Notes under the pieces: model-generated
Told to the model about the DNA's origin: nothing
Database searches by the model: none
Seen by the model: the letters and a program-made list of their open reading frames with translations, nothing else
DNA from: Pachyseris speciosa
Taxonomy: Eukaryota > Cnidaria > Anthozoa > Scleractinia > Pachyseridae
Reading direction: 5' to 3'
DNA: 64,000 bases
NCBI GenBank assembly: GCA_016490735.1
Contig: JAEMWC010000232.1
Coordinates: 217,001-281,000 of the forward strand
Shown here: positions 27,781 through 34,880 of the stretch, in pieces
Layout of the letters: every line of letters begins with the position of its first letter
How positions within the stretch are numbered: the stretch's first letter is position 1
Program-made: the position numbers and the translations under genes

Positions 27781-30700
27781 GAAGAGAAGAGAAGAGAAGA
27801 GAAGAGAAGAGAAGAGAAGAGAAGAGTAAAGGGGATAATTGAATGGCATGTTGTAATATGACATGCAGTGGCTTGGCATGACCTGATATGTAGGGTGGAG
27901 TAGGATAGGGTAGGATAGGGTACACTAGGGTAGGTCAGGGTAGGTTAGGATAGGGTAGATTTGGGTAGGTAGAGTAGGGTAGGTTAGGGTAGGGTAGAGT
28001 AGAGGAGGGTAGGGTAGGGTGGAGTAGGATAGGGTTACAGCTGTATGTAGGGTAGGGAAGGGTGGGCTAGGATAGGGTACAGTGGAGTGGAGTGGAGTAT
28101 CATACGCCATATTTGAAAATTTAAATTCAAAAGATCTCTTACAGCTTGACAACACGCACCTTCAATACTGAGAACCAGTTGAGGGGTATTAAGGTTTCAA
28201 AACAACTTGACCAATTAATTCTTGGATAAGAAAGAAGGGGGTACTAGTGAATGTGAACTGCAGATCTTACCCTCTTGTCATCCTCTGGCACCAGAGAAGC
28301 AATGCTTCCTTTGCAGACTTTTTCTCCTTTGACATTTCATCCTGAAATGAAACAACAAGTTGGTTTGGTGATGTAATTAAGACCACTTATGACTGTCAAA
28401 CCAGAAAGTTGATAACCTGGCTACTCACTGGCGTAATTTAAAATGGCCATTCATAAAAACAATGGGATTTATCATACCTGATAAGAGATGTCAGCAATCT
28501 GGAATCGCAAAATAATCATCCAAATCACAGCCAAAATCAAGCGTTCATTGCCATCCACTATGTCCTCTGCCCCAATACTCTCCAGTTTTACCTGAAAACA
28601 ACAACCTTGATAATCAAACTTAATCACAAGATATATGGTACTGGTAGTTCTAGTCAGTGGCATGTTGGTTTAAAGATGGAGGCCTCAGGCCCTGATAAAT
28701 CAACATGCCATGGAGAAAATAAAAACTACATTCAGTTTTCACTCCCACTATTCCTTGTCTCAGAGCTGCCTACATCTGTATCTTCAAGTAATCAAAATTA
28801 TGATACCAGTAAATTGAAGGTATGAGAGCAAAACTGACTTATGCTAAGTTGTAGGTTGAGTTTTGAACATCTTGACAAGTTGTGACTGAACTTTGGAAAA
28901 AAGATGGTTCTGAGTAGTGTTAGGAATCAGCTGAGATTTCATAATCGATCATCGGACATAATTGGATTCACCCAACCGATCGATTATCAATGAAAAATCT
29001 ACTGATTAGAAAATTCATTAATTTTTCACCTGTATACGAGTCAAAGTATCCTGGTTGGTGCATTCTTTTTTATATATCCTGCATATCACCTTGGTCACGT
29101 CCATATTCCCTTAAGTAATATTCACAATTATGAGCAGCTGTGCTCACAGCCCTTTGGAACACAACAAAAAAAATAAGAAACAGCAGGAAAGGGGCATTCA
29201 ATGGATTATAGCTGCTGTTAAAATGTTCACATCTTTATTTGTAACCAATACTTTTTTCATTTTCCACAATAATCGATTGTGCATCATCCATAATTGATTA
29301 TCGCATCGCTTAATTTTTTTGGATCAATGATCCATTATAATCAATGATGATTGGCACACCCCTACACGTAGTTATAAGTCATTTGAATGACCTGTTATAG
29401 GTCACATGCCAGAAATGAGGGTAAGCTGAGCGAAAAATAAAAATAAATGCATAAATTGTATTCAGGGTTTTTCCTATCTCCTTTGGATTACCTTCATTTC
29501 TTGCATAGTTTTATGACCTACGACAGTTCATTCAAATAACCTAGCACCATTTTTTTCCACAAAGTTTCGTCACAGCTTGCCATTATAAACAAAAATCAAC
29601 CTAAAAATTGAAAAGCCCACTGGAAAAACATCCAAAGTTACTTTTTTCCAGCGTTTTGGGAAAATTCTAGAACACATCAACACTACTCATAAACTTACAG
29701 AACGCTGAAGAAATTCAAGTGCCATGTTAACATTTTCAATCTTGTGCACCCTCAATTTTCCACGAGCTGAAAAATAAAAGGTTATGCCATACAGTGTTGA
29801 GTTACTAGAATGAATTCCAACATTAAGAGTCTGTAATAAATGTTTATTCAAACTAGCAAAATAGTTTGTTAAGATCATACTAAGCTACGCAAAATTCTAA
29901 ACAAACATTCTGGCAGTCAATAGTGACCAAAATTTGTAACTGGTGTTATTTTTTTGTTCTGAATCGGAATGCTTTGCATTGACTTCACACACAAGTTAAA
30001 TAAATGGAAGGAAGCTAATGGCAGGACATCAATGCCCATTTGAACTCAATAATTTTGTTTTAATCAATCACATATTTTGGTTCATGCTGGCAACACCAAT
30101 TTAAAAAGTTAATAATGCCCAATAAAGAAGTGAGATGGTAAACCAATAGACAACAAAGTCCAAATAATCCAATTTATAATAATAACTACTAGTACTTTTA
30201 CCGGAATTTTTACTAGTCTGTGGCTAGTTGGCTGCCGTTAGTCTCGAGCCCTGATAACTGAGAGTGAGGTTGTTACAGGAAAAACTCAAACTGAGGCCTT
30301 TCTGTTATTGATTGAGCGATGGCGAGGTCAATGTACAGCTAGGTCAAGGTTTGATATTTTTCTGTAATGACCAAACAGTCAAGGTTATTAAATTGTTTAT
30401 TACATGGCTAACAAAACAGTTCTAAAGAAAAAATCCTTAGTTCAAGTGGAAGTCATCACTTCACATCCGGTAATGTGCAAGCTTATTTATTCATTTGTCA
30501 TTTCAAACCCAAGTCGAACTTTTCACTGACAGTTTTCCTGGGCGTGTTTTTACTTTTTTGCTTTAGTCACAACAATTTTCAATGTAAATAAAACAAATGT
30601 GGCCTTCAGATAACTTTTTGTTTTTTTTTTCTTTCCTAATTTGCATAATCCGTAATTGACCTGTGGGTTGGGCATTAAGGGAGAATAACGCCCTAGCGCT

Positions 30701-33700
30701 TAGCCAATCAGAGCATGCATTCTATTGGCTACAAGCACTAGCCATATAATAAATACTATATATACTAACCAACTTTTCCAAGCTTTTCCCCAGAAATGAT
30801 CTCAAGAAGGCTTATCAACAGTCTTCCATCACTTAAATCAGTGAACAAATCATCTACATGTTGGTTATTCTGCAACAGATTATTAAAACAAATCAATAAA
30901 ACTCAGACGCACAATGCCTCCATCACCTGCACCCACTTAAGGCAACAGGTGGTTGGAAATATTTTGTCCTGTATATACATTGGCCAATTAAAAAAGCTAC
31001 CTGTAGACTATTTAACAATTAGATTATGAGCTCAAGATTTCTATTGCATGATAGCTGATTCGGGATGCGCCCTCATCACCTATAACGCATAGAAATAGAG
31101 AGCAAATGATCTAATTGTTTTAGTATAAATCTACTAGTCGTTTGAAACTAAAGAAGTGAATTATCTATATCCTCCTTCGCAGACACTTAAAAAACGCGAA
31201 GAAACGGCCGCCATTTTGTTGACAACTGCTACTCACCATCTATCACAGAATAGATAGCGAGTAGCGTAGCCAATCAGAGAACAGCATTCGTGATAGAATG
31301 CTAGTAGATTTATACTAATCTGTATTAGTACAAATCTACTAGCATTCTATCAGGAAGGCCATTCTTTTATTGGCTAGACTACTCATTATCTATTCTGTAA
31401 TAGATGGTGAGTAGCGGTCACCAATAAAATGGTGGTTGCTTCTTCACATTTTTTAAGTGTCTACGAGGAGGATTTAGATAATTATTTACTTGTTTAGTTT
31501 TAAACGACTAGTAGATTTAGACTAAAACAATTAGATTATTTGCAATCTTGAGCTCATAATCTAATTATTACTGGTAAGTATAAGTAGTATTGTCAATGAT
31601 CCAAACATGTGTCTGCTTAACAACACGTCTACCTTGAGATCCTATTTCCATACACTGGGTTTTCAATGATTTTGAAGATGGGGGGCTCTCAATAAGCCTT
31701 GTTCACACTAGTGATGTAAGCGTTGTAATTGCAATCATAACCTTAGTCACAAGAGTGTTATGAACAAGTAAGACTCATTACTGACGTAAGTACGATGTAA
31801 GTGCTTCGTAAGTATCACCTCCATGTTTGATCTTCATAGCAAAGACTGGTGACAAGCAACTTGATTGGTTTTGTCCTTGCAATATATATGTTTATAATTA
31901 TGTTAATTTAGTTCTCACTAGATCGTAAGCATCATAAATGTTATTATTGTGATCGTAATTGGCCGTGTTCTAAACGAGTGAGGGCCTGGGAATGAGTTTA
32001 AAAATTTATCGATTGGAAAAAAATTGTTGACACTGCATGAAAGAGCATCTTAAAAATGGTCACCTTACCAACTTTGACGCTGTTCAGTTGAATTGGAGCT
32101 GAAACAAATGCTTTTGAAAATTGTGAAAATTAGCGACTTTGTATGGTTTGGAGGGACACACTTTCCGAAATAGAGACATTTGTATGGGATTTTTTAAAGA
32201 TCTAAATGCATGCCAACTGGCGACTTTTCTACCAAACATAGTCAAACTTGCTGAAAGTACTTATTTTGAGATACCCTTTTATATGAGAATCGATTTAGTT
32301 TAATGCCATTGATTTTCAATGAAGTTTGGATTCGTTCCCAGGTCCTTACTCGTTTAGAACATGGCCCATTTTAGCGAAAAAACTCCCTTCTGATCCTTAC
32401 GATTACAATAATTTTATTACGATGTTCTTATGACTATGCTTACGTCTGCAAATTTTTATTCTCACCAGGTTTTAACGATGCTTATCACTACGACTATGAT
32501 TGGGACTGCAATTACCATTGACACTAGACAAACACCCCTCAGCAACATGTTTAGTTCAAACTGACTGTACAGTTCGTTGGGTGCTGGTACCTGGGTTCTA
32601 GGTTAAACACCAGAAATTGTATGGAGCATGCCACTATCAGTCCACTTTTGATCCCACCACTACCTAGCCTCCTTCGCAGACGTCTTTGGGCTCGTCACGC
32701 GTTCCTTCCCCATGAACGTCTGCTGAACTGAACTGCCACTTCTGTTCGCCGGCGGTTAGCCTTTGTTTTGAAGAAACCAATAACGAGCTGCATAAGAATG
32801 GAATTCGACACCTGATTCACGTGCATCGCCTGTGAAAATAATCCTGGGGTCGAAGTCCTACTTTCCATAAATTGGAAAACGAACTATGATTGGCTAACCA
32901 CCGCGAACGAAAGTGGTAGTTCAATTCAACAGATGTTCGTGGGGAAGGAACGCGTGACGAGCCCAAAGACGTCTGCAAGGGAGGCTAACCACTACCCAGC
33001 CAACCCATGCTATGTAATCTGAATGAATAAAAATAAAGGGCTGGGCACACGAATGTCTTATGCCAAACTTTGGTTCAGTAATTCTCAAAATTATGAAAAA
33101 GTGGGGATACATTTTTCGAATGAACTCTTGCAGGTAATTCACTAAAATGGTGACAATGTCAGGGAAACAGAAAAATGATGAATATTTTCATAATTTATTT
33201 TTGTTTGCTTGGGACTGTCCTCATTTCTGGCTTGAAGTTTAACCCTTTTATCGTCAAAAAGTAATTATTTCTCCTTACAATGTCACTTTTTGATCAAACA
33301 TACAGGGCATGAGAATTGCAAAAGACAAGAAATGCCTAGATCTTCAAAATTGAAATTCTCCTAACTGTTACCATAAGAAATATATGGAGTGCAATAAGGA
33401 GAAGGTACACCTTCATACTGGGGCTTCAATGGTTGAACATCCACTGTTGTAACGTGATGTCACGCCACACTACTATGCCTAGTATGAGTCTGTACACTGC
33501 CTCAGAGGCAAGGACAATGACCAGACTTCGAAATGTGTGGCAACAAGTTAAAATTTTACTATATCCGTAGTGTTTAATTAAGTTTTACAATTAAAAGGGT
33601 TTTGCATAGTTTGAAAACCTTTTTTTCTCAATGTAAGTTTACTCTGAACAGATAAATGATTCAAGGAATAACGAACAAAGCACTAGCTTAACTGTAATTT

Positions 33701-33831
33701 AAACTCACCTTATCCAGAAAAGAGTTGACCCACTTCGTGAAAGTTTTCTTCTGCGAGTTAATTCGTTCATTTTTCAAAGCTCTTATCCTGTCTTTTTCAA
33801 ACGTAGGCGTCGCAGGAGGAACATATGACAT
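815..33831 (-). CDS. Beta-heavy spectrin (SH3-containing spectrin beta chain), 5' two-fifths or less, 24 exons, 3' end outside window
   Basis: Exons, in order: 33709-33831, 30770-30869, 29699-29766, 28478-28591, 28271-28341, 26922-27002, 26498-26613, 24625-24737, 24214-24398, 23422-23604, 22108-22150, 21446-21577, 20631-20713, 14296-14434, 12408-12614, 11770-11949, 10282-10482, 10078-10173, 8845-8958, 3699-3866, 3269-3315, 2379-2569, 1390-1505, 815-901. Every border is GT-AG and every reading phase matches, giving 2958 bp or 986 codons with no stop. The start ATG (33829-33831) has an in-frame TGA 12 bases upstream. Domain order is CH1 (about 25-130), CH2 (about 145-255), spectrin repeats 1-5, and an SH3 (822-875) inside repeat 5. 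An SH3 in repeat 5 is the hallmark of beta-heavy spectrin (fly karst, worm sma-1, vertebrate SPTBN5), a giant apical membrane-skeleton protein that crosslinks actin as a heterotetramer with alpha spectrin. About 25 further repeats and a PH domain would be expected to the left. Family call is firm; ortholog name is inference. Confidence -1.
2379..3866 (-). CDS. Spectrin exons 20-22: acidic linker, SH3 domain and Lys/Val-rich basic linker
   Basis: Exons 3699-3866, 3269-3315 and 2379-2569 encode residues 784-918. Residues 784-817 are strongly acidic ([20 protein letters not shown]). The SH3 runs from about 822 to 875: [11 protein letters not shown] in place of the usual ALYDY strand, the DWW motif in NKDWWSV, and the C-terminal GYVPANYV motif, which supplies ligand-binding Pro and Tyr. 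The first ALYDY tyrosine is replaced (ALHPF), so peptide binding may be altered. Residues 876-918 are a Lys/Val repeat-like basic tail ([20 protein letters not shown] and on). This arrangement defines beta-heavy spectrin. Confidence -1.
2650..2825. mobile_element. 177-bp MITE family, copy 1 (CAGRGGTTTCA termini)
   Basis: Termini CAGAGGTTTCA and TGAAACCCCTA are inverted repeats, flanked by a perfect 6-bp direct repeat TTCAAG (2644-2649 and 2826-2831). The interior is nearly identical to copies at 4979-5155 and 19206-19382 (shared cctactttgtcagaatttac and related blocks). It is non-coding and about 80 bp downstream of spectrin exon 22 in + coordinates. A CAGGGG-type terminus resembles hAT elements, but the duplication is shorter than the usual 8 bp. 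Confidence -1.
3424..3516. repeat. Dispersed repeat shared with 25062-25153
   Basis: The stretch around atcaggggatgttccacaag and the preceding gatacttagc block recurs at 25062-25153 in the same orientation with scattered differences. Both copies lie in spectrin introns. I cannot see termini or a coding capacity, so the class is unknown. Confidence -1.
3965..4235. mobile_element. Foldback MITE, relative of the 44099-44547 element
   Basis: Centre is an inverted repeat: ggacatgggtcttttcctga near 4109 and its near-complement ending at 4188 (tcaggaagagacccatgtcc). The left part (cactaaaataaatctgtacc) matches the left part of the larger foldback in the MCRS1 intron (gctaaaatacatctttgcac). The right arm appears eroded. 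Confidence -1.
4363..4433 (-). tRNA. tRNA-like head, Thr(AGT)-type anticodon loop, - arm of the palindromic SINE
   Basis: Inverted partner of 4623-4693. Here the T stem is fully paired (GTTGG with CCGAC) but the T loop reads TTCAATT. The other stems are as in the partner. It has the same status: SINE-internal Pol III promoter, probably not a decoding tRNA. Confidence -1.
4623..4693 (+). tRNA. tRNA-like head, Thr(AGT)-type anticodon loop, + arm of the palindromic SINE
   Basis: 71 nt. The acceptor stem GCTCCGG pairs fully with TCGGGGC (two wobble pairs). The D arm is GTGtagtggttatCAC, the anticodon loop CTAGTAA, and the T loop TTCGATT. The T stem has one mismatch in this copy. A-box and B-box (GGTTCGATTC) look functional for Pol III. 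More likely a SINE head than a working tRNA gene, because it sits in a repeat and has a weak anticodon stem. Confidence -1.
4920..5262. mobile_element. Tigger/pogo-like MITE interrupted by a 177-bp MITE
   Basis: Ends CAGTGAACTCC and GGAGTTCACTG are perfect inverted repeats flanked by TA on both sides (4918-4919, 5263-5264), as expected for Tc1/mariner/pogo insertion. The middle is split by the 4979-5155 MITE and its duplicated target; without it the host element would be about 159 bp. Confidence -1.
4979..5155. mobile_element. 177-bp MITE family, copy 2, nested
   Basis: Termini CAGGGGTTTCA and TGAAACCCCTG are perfect inverted repeats, flanked by CTTAGAG (4972-4978 and 5156-5162). It is inserted inside the Tigger-like MITE at 4920-5262, so it is the younger of the two. 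Confidence -1.
5646..6422 (+). CDS. LINE ORF1: coiled-coil RNA-binding protein
   Basis: I prefer the ATG of MPGITREQL at 5646 over the ATG 12 codons upstream, because the upstream residues are hydrophobic and unlike the family. Residues 1-110 are a long heptad-rich coiled coil ([20 protein letters not shown] and on). Then comes an RRM-like core ([41 protein letters not shown]) and a C-terminal domain ([33 protein letters not shown]). This is the layout of L1 ORF1p-type chaperones that coat LINE RNA. 258 aa, no internal stops. Confidence -1.
   Translation: MPGITREQLTTILEEKLAPFQKNFDDLNKSVEEAKELLNFTSQKYDALLERLTAYEKENKELRNENKIMKKALDNLESSFKSLNKATNDLEQYTRRECVEIRGVLQYPDESTNLIVEQVGKVIGVEITDKDISVSHRLPATKTNKSKKPGPSPIIVKFVRRDMKDAFYRARTKLKGMTSKDLGFTNEQRVFISESLTPMNRELFNEALKVKKDLNFKFIWTSNGRIFLRVSEESPVIFISSRDDLVKVKNQNRSSGLV
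6500..6853 (+). pseudogene. LINE ORF2 5' remnant: N-terminal region and first strand of endonuclease
   Basis: An open frame of 117 aa ends with [20 protein letters not shown], which is the first beta strand and helix of an apurinic endonuclease-type domain (ILNxNIRSL). The frame stops at 6853, and RT sequence begins at once in another frame, so the rest of the endonuclease and the RT N-terminus are lost in a deletion joined near 6830-6850. Confidence -1.
6852..8408 (+). CDS. LINE reverse transcriptase, N-terminally truncated
   Basis: The frame is open from about 6852; the first ATG is at 6978 (476 aa). RT motifs in order: [84 protein letters not shown], and the catalytic box LFADDANLF (FADD). 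The C-terminal domain ends [20 protein letters not shown], standard for L2/CR1 LINEs. The catalytic aspartates are present. No endonuclease is fused in frame. Confidence -1.
   Translation, partial: DCFFIFPTTSVEIENEISRLKSGKATGPFSISVDILKLLKSVLSKPLEMVFNTSFSTGLLPSDLKLANVIPVFKKGSQTCLSNYRPISLLSIFHNLLERLMYNRLSSFLEKQKILFENQFGFRSNHNTDHAILSIVDKIQKAIENRNYSCGVFLDFSKAFDTVNHKILLNKLEYYGIRGIANDWFKSYLDNRQQVVTVNNVTSGKCSITCGIPQGSVLGPLLFLLYINDFHHSSELFDFHLFADDANLFYEHKSLQILQTNLNLELTNIHTWLCANKLSLNIEKSNFILFHPPQRKLNDSMFNLLLCNKQLKREYCIKYLGIQIDSHLSWKKQVEFIAKKIRRSIGILYKVRHFVDISILVKLYYALIYPFLTYGIIIWGNAYESILKPVFTLQKKAMRIITFSQFDTHSGPLFKSLQVIKFYDLVTLYVAIFMYKFHNQLLPTTFHSFFTKVIDIHKYNTRFAAKQSYYLPYVRTNYGKFNIRFIGPSIWNSLDSDIKLSSLSMFKKRLKEQYLEGY
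8845..11949 (-). CDS. Spectrin exons 16-19: repeats 3 (end), 4 and 5 (start)
   Basis: Exons 11770-11949, 10282-10482, 10078-10173 and 8845-8958 encode residues 587-783. Helical heptad segments follow the canonical repeat layout: [20 protein letters not shown], then [20 protein letters not shown] for repeat 4, and [20 protein letters not shown] for repeat 5. All four exons are whole numbers of codons (phase 0 at each side), so single-exon skipping would keep frame. Repeat 5 breaks off at MESNEMAAK, exactly where the SH3-containing insert begins in the next exon. Confidence -1.
9671..9845. mobile_element. Tigger/pogo-like MITE
   Basis: Starts CAGTGGAACCT and ends AGGTTCCCCCG, imperfect inverted repeats, with TA on each side (9669-9670, 9846-9847). 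The interior has the atataacaaac-type blocks seen in Tigger-like elements. It lies in a spectrin intron. Confidence -1.
10918..11166 (+). mobile_element. piggyBac-like right-end fragment A
   Basis: Ends at GGTGCCAATGGG-TTAA. Closely matches 13318-13541 over about 220 bp (shared cccctacacatgctacatgt, gtccatgagcattaaaactg, gatgacgtcacaagc). The left end is not identified. Confidence -1.
11505..11606. mobile_element. Miniature TTAA element
   Basis: Starts TTAA-CCCTTTCATTCCCAAG and ends TTGGGAGTGAAAGGG-CTAA. The inverted repeat is about 16 bp and the right target copy has one change (CTAA for TTAA). Its size of 102 bp, the CCC start and the TTAA flank suggest a piggyBac-type MITE. Confidence -1.
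12408..24398 (-). CDS. Spectrin exons 9-15: spectrin repeats 1, 2 and part of 3
   Basis: Exons 24214-24398, 23422-23604, 22108-22150, 21446-21577, 20631-20713, 14296-14434 and 12408-12614 encode residues 263-586. The beta-spectrin linker after CH2 is plain ([10 protein letters not shown], then [20 protein letters not shown]). Repeat boundaries show the conserved Trp-bearing helix-A pattern ([20 protein letters not shown]) and the helix-[13 protein letters not shown] pattern. [20 protein letters not shown] is a standard repeat-3 start. Coding exons sit far apart: the intron 14435-20630 is about 6.2 kb and filled with repeats, including an antisense-inserted LINE remnant. Confidence -1.
12967..13050. 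repeat. TTA microsatellite
   Basis: A run of tta units with a few interruptions between spectrin exons 15 and 14. The long Leu/Tyr/Ile frames it creates on both strands are artefacts. Confidence -1.
13318..13541 (+). mobile_element. piggyBac-like right-end fragment B
   Basis: Second copy of the fragment at 10918-11166, ending GGTGCCAATGGG-TTAA. The same terminal motif closes the fragment at 45888 and, in diverged form, the element ending at 42837. Confidence -1.
14015..14240. repeat. Dispersed repeat, inverted relative of 50855-51110
   Basis: The edges read cttccaaagggtggtctggt and ccccttggaaggcct. The 50855-51110 region carries the reverse complement with the same edges (aggccttccaagggtagaac and ccaccccttggaaggact). 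Partial terminal symmetry suggests a MITE, but I see no clean target duplication. Confidence -1.
15690..16600. repeat. Two tandem duplications in a spectrin intron
   Basis: A unit of about 200 bp beginning gctttttgaaacagtaa at about 15690 recurs at about 15887, sharing gacagctagaacagtggaaa and ataatcacaacaagtcatcg. A second duplication, about 185 bp apart, joins 16265-16405 with 16448-16600 (gcatagatacaggc, gaaaacttattgtct, aaaccaaaatcctag). No coding sequence. 15370-15396 nearby is a short GAGT run. Confidence -1.
16600..17900. other. Spectrin intron stretch with nothing recognised
   Basis: AT-rich, with short open frames lacking domains or codon bias on both strands. No terminal repeats and no similarity to other parts of the window that I could see. 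Confidence -1.
18367..18431. repeat. Perfect 30-bp-arm palindrome
   Basis: Left arm aaatctgtttacaaatggtt-catggttcat and its exact complement are separated by 5 nt. The inner part is built of ggttcat units. No flanking duplication seen. Confidence -1.
18876..20010 (-). mobile_element. LINE 3' remnant with (ATTG)n tail
   Basis: Minus-strand frames give [20 protein letters not shown], then [20 protein letters not shown] and [16 protein letters not shown], the C-terminal region after RT in L2/CR1 LINEs. The 3' UTR runs left to an ATCA/ATTG microsatellite at 18876-18915, the expected LINE tail. The 177-bp MITE copy 3 is inserted in its 3' part. Confidence -1.
19206..19382. mobile_element. 177-bp MITE family, copy 3
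   Basis: Termini CAGGGGTTTCA and TGAAACCCCTG, flanked by GCAAAA at 19200-19205 and 19383-19388. Inserted in the 3' UTR of the antisense LINE remnant, so it post-dates that insertion. Confidence -1.
22318..22880. repeat. Minisatellite, unit about 68-70 bp, roughly eight copies
   Basis: Units share ggatgctagtccatcacagg, atacccagcatgaagtgact and aggagtattactactccccc with small changes; the last units are shorter and more diverged. It fills part of the intron 22151-23421. The long low-complexity frames on both strands are by-products of the repeat. Confidence -1.
24625..28341 (-). CDS. Spectrin exons 5-8: second calponin-homology domain (CH2)
   Basis: Exons 28271-28341, 26922-27002, 26498-26613 and 24625-24737 encode residues 136-262. 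The stretch [20 protein letters not shown] followed by ALIHKHR is the invariant CH2 core of beta spectrins. [20 protein letters not shown] and [20 protein letters not shown] complete the domain. With CH1 it forms a full type-1 actin-binding domain. The intron between exons 5 and 6 (27003-28270) holds a large GAGTA/GAGAA microsatellite and a GTAGG-type minisatellite; the intron between exons 7 and 8 (24738-26497) holds a foldback and a 900-bp TIR element. Confidence -1.
25304..25469. mobile_element. Foldback/palindrome
   Basis: Left arm gtaatcacatgatttcgagt and right arm cgagaaaatcatgtgattac are inverted copies, extending inward for about 60 bp each (aataagcac, aaattttttcaaagac) to a GC-rich centre. 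It lies in the CH2 intron. Confidence -1.
25474..26372. mobile_element. About 900-bp TIR element with internal 201-bp tandem duplication
   Basis: The ends taataatatacacaaaaaaa and ttttttcgtgtatattatta are inverted repeats of about 22 bp. Inside, a 201-bp unit beginning gctgtataatcattacc is repeated directly (25667 and 25868). The tail holds ttgcactgtgttacagc-type short repeats. No transposase frame seen. Confidence -1.
27530..27835. repeat. GAGTA microsatellite passing into GAGAA/GAGAG
   Basis: About 300 bp of pure 5-mer repeat in a spectrin intron. Six-frame translation yields a 100+ residue YSTLL-repeat protein on the minus strand, which is an artefact. Confidence -1.
27893..28105. repeat. 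GTAGG/ATAGGG degenerate minisatellite
   Basis: Irregular run of taggatagggtagg-like units directly after the GAGTA tract. It contains a few ttaggg hexamers but no ordered telomere array. Confidence -1.
28478..33831 (-). CDS. Spectrin exons 1-4: N-terminus and first calponin-homology domain (CH1)
   Basis: Exons 33709-33831, 30770-30869, 29699-29766 and 28478-28591 encode residues 1-135. The protein starts [15 protein letters not shown], and residues 24-38 carry the spectrin/alpha-actinin CH1 signature around [10 protein letters not shown], the first actin-binding segment. It continues with [35 protein letters not shown] and [21 protein letters not shown], all classic CH1 core stretches. This module starts the tandem actin-binding domain that docks spectrin on F-actin. 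Intron 1 (30870-33708) carries four TIR/foldback elements; intron 3 (28592-29698) shows nothing I recognise. Confidence -1.
28900..29690. other. Spectrin intron stretch with nothing recognised
   Basis: A short local inverted pattern built on gatcgattatcaatg near 28940-29000 recurs near 29270-29350 (aatcgattg, tgattatcgcatcg), perhaps an old MITE. Otherwise plain AT-rich sequence. Confidence -1.
31017..31566. mobile_element. 550-bp foldback element
   Basis: The outer arms aattagattatgagctcaag and cttgagctcataatctaatt are exact complements. Inner arms include atctactagt-, cttaaaaaa- and ctcaccatctatcacagaat-type blocks, mirrored on the right (attctgtaatagatggtgag). Almost the whole element folds on itself around 31310-31330. 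No clear target duplication. Confidence -1.
31700..32533. mobile_element. TIR element carrying a nested second element
   Basis: Left ctagtgatgtaagcgttgta and right gcaattaccattgacactag are diverged inverted ends. The body is built of gtaagcat/cttacg-type alternations. A second element is nested at 31961-32366. Boundaries are approximate. Confidence -1.
31961..32366. mobile_element. Nested TIR element (GGCCRTGTTCTAAACGAGT ends)
   Basis: Left ggccgtgttctaaacgagt and right actcgtttagaacatggcc are inverted with one change, and the symmetry continues inward (gggcctgggaa / ttcccaggtcc). It splits the 31700-32533 element, so it is younger. Confidence -1.
32665..32987. mobile_element. Foldback TIR element with 9-bp target duplication, Mutator-like
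   Basis: Ends TAGCCTCCTTCGCAGACGTC and GACGTCTGCAAGGGAGGCTA, with arms over 50 bp (cgtcacgcgttccttcccca and its complement). Perfect 9-bp duplication ACCACTACC at 32656-32664 and 32988-32996. Long TIR plus a 9-bp duplication is the Mutator pattern. Confidence -1.
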
Positions 33832-34880
33832 GATGTCGTGTAATCACCGCAATATAATCGAAGAGACTTGTTTACAAACAGTGATATCTGACGCTTTGAT
33901 CGCTAAATATTGTACATGCACAAATCAACTCGTACGCGGTTTGCAGTATGCTCGCTCATAACTGTCTTTCACGCGATTAACTCCGCTAGAATTATTTTTT
34001 TCTTGACTGAAAGTCTTCTTGAAGATACACTTTCCTCTTCATCCAAACAAATGCACCAAAGAAAAGAGTTCAGTGTCGGGCCTAATTAGCAAATAACAAC
34101 TCCAATTCAATCATGTTGACCTTCAGCCGAGCAAATCACAAGTGCTGTTTATGATAATATGTCAAGGCCACAAAACCACTGGAGTAAAACACAGCAATAC
34201 TGCAGTTTCCAATTAAAACGTTCCTAACACAATATCACCTCTGCTCACCATGGGAATGAAAGCCAAGAAAAGCGGCAAAAAGAAGGCTTCTTTGAACCAA
34301 GAAACGTTACACTCCGTGACACGACAGTGCAATGGAATGCTGTTGGAATGACCGCGAATTTCCAAGTTGTCCACTTCCCGCCTCGATCTACCTAATATGG
34401 AGTGATTGACAAGTATGGTGAACAGTGATCATTGACCGTCTCGAGCTCGCGAGCCCACGCGCTTTCCGCGCGGAGTTTATCTCCATGACGAGCAAAGGGG
34501 GAAAAACTTCACAGAAAGTTAATACACTTGAGATTTAAGAAAAGGATCTTTACCAATCGGCTAGAAGGGAATAACGCGCACGCGGAAAAAATTGTTGCAA
34601 ACCGCTCGTCGACAAGTCTTACTACCCTCGAGTTACAGCTGAAACAAAAACAAGTCACATCGCGTTCACACTGCACAGCAAATTACACTGAGATCGTGGA
34701 CAAAGCCGAAACGTGTTGGAATGATCCCAGCGAAGAAAGATTCCAAAACCGTTTTTATGATGGGTGTATTTGTTTTGTTTAAAATCTGCTAAGCCTTTAT
34801 TATTTGTGTACCACTAGGTTGGGTCCATGTTATTACAAGCTATTCTTTCTTTGGACTCCACTCACTTTACACCGTTCCTT
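33832..34880. other. 5' flank and putative promoter region of the spectrin gene
   Basis: About 1 kb lying upstream of the spectrin start codon. A short GC-rich patch near 34435-34480 (ctcgcgagcccacgcgc) contrasts with the AT-rich surroundings and could mark a promoter or 5' UTR exon. No TATA box at a convincing distance and no recognisable coding sequence. Assignment is positional only. Confidence -1.

Noticed and set aside
27529..27925. Minus-strand frames of 116 and 181 codons made of YSTLL/SLLFS repeats
   Set aside because: Pure translation of the GAGTA/GAGAA microsatellite; no other sequence content.
27893..28105. Interstitial telomere array
   Set aside because: Units are irregular GTAGG/ATAGGG mixtures with only occasional TTAGGG, so a plain minisatellite is the simpler reading.
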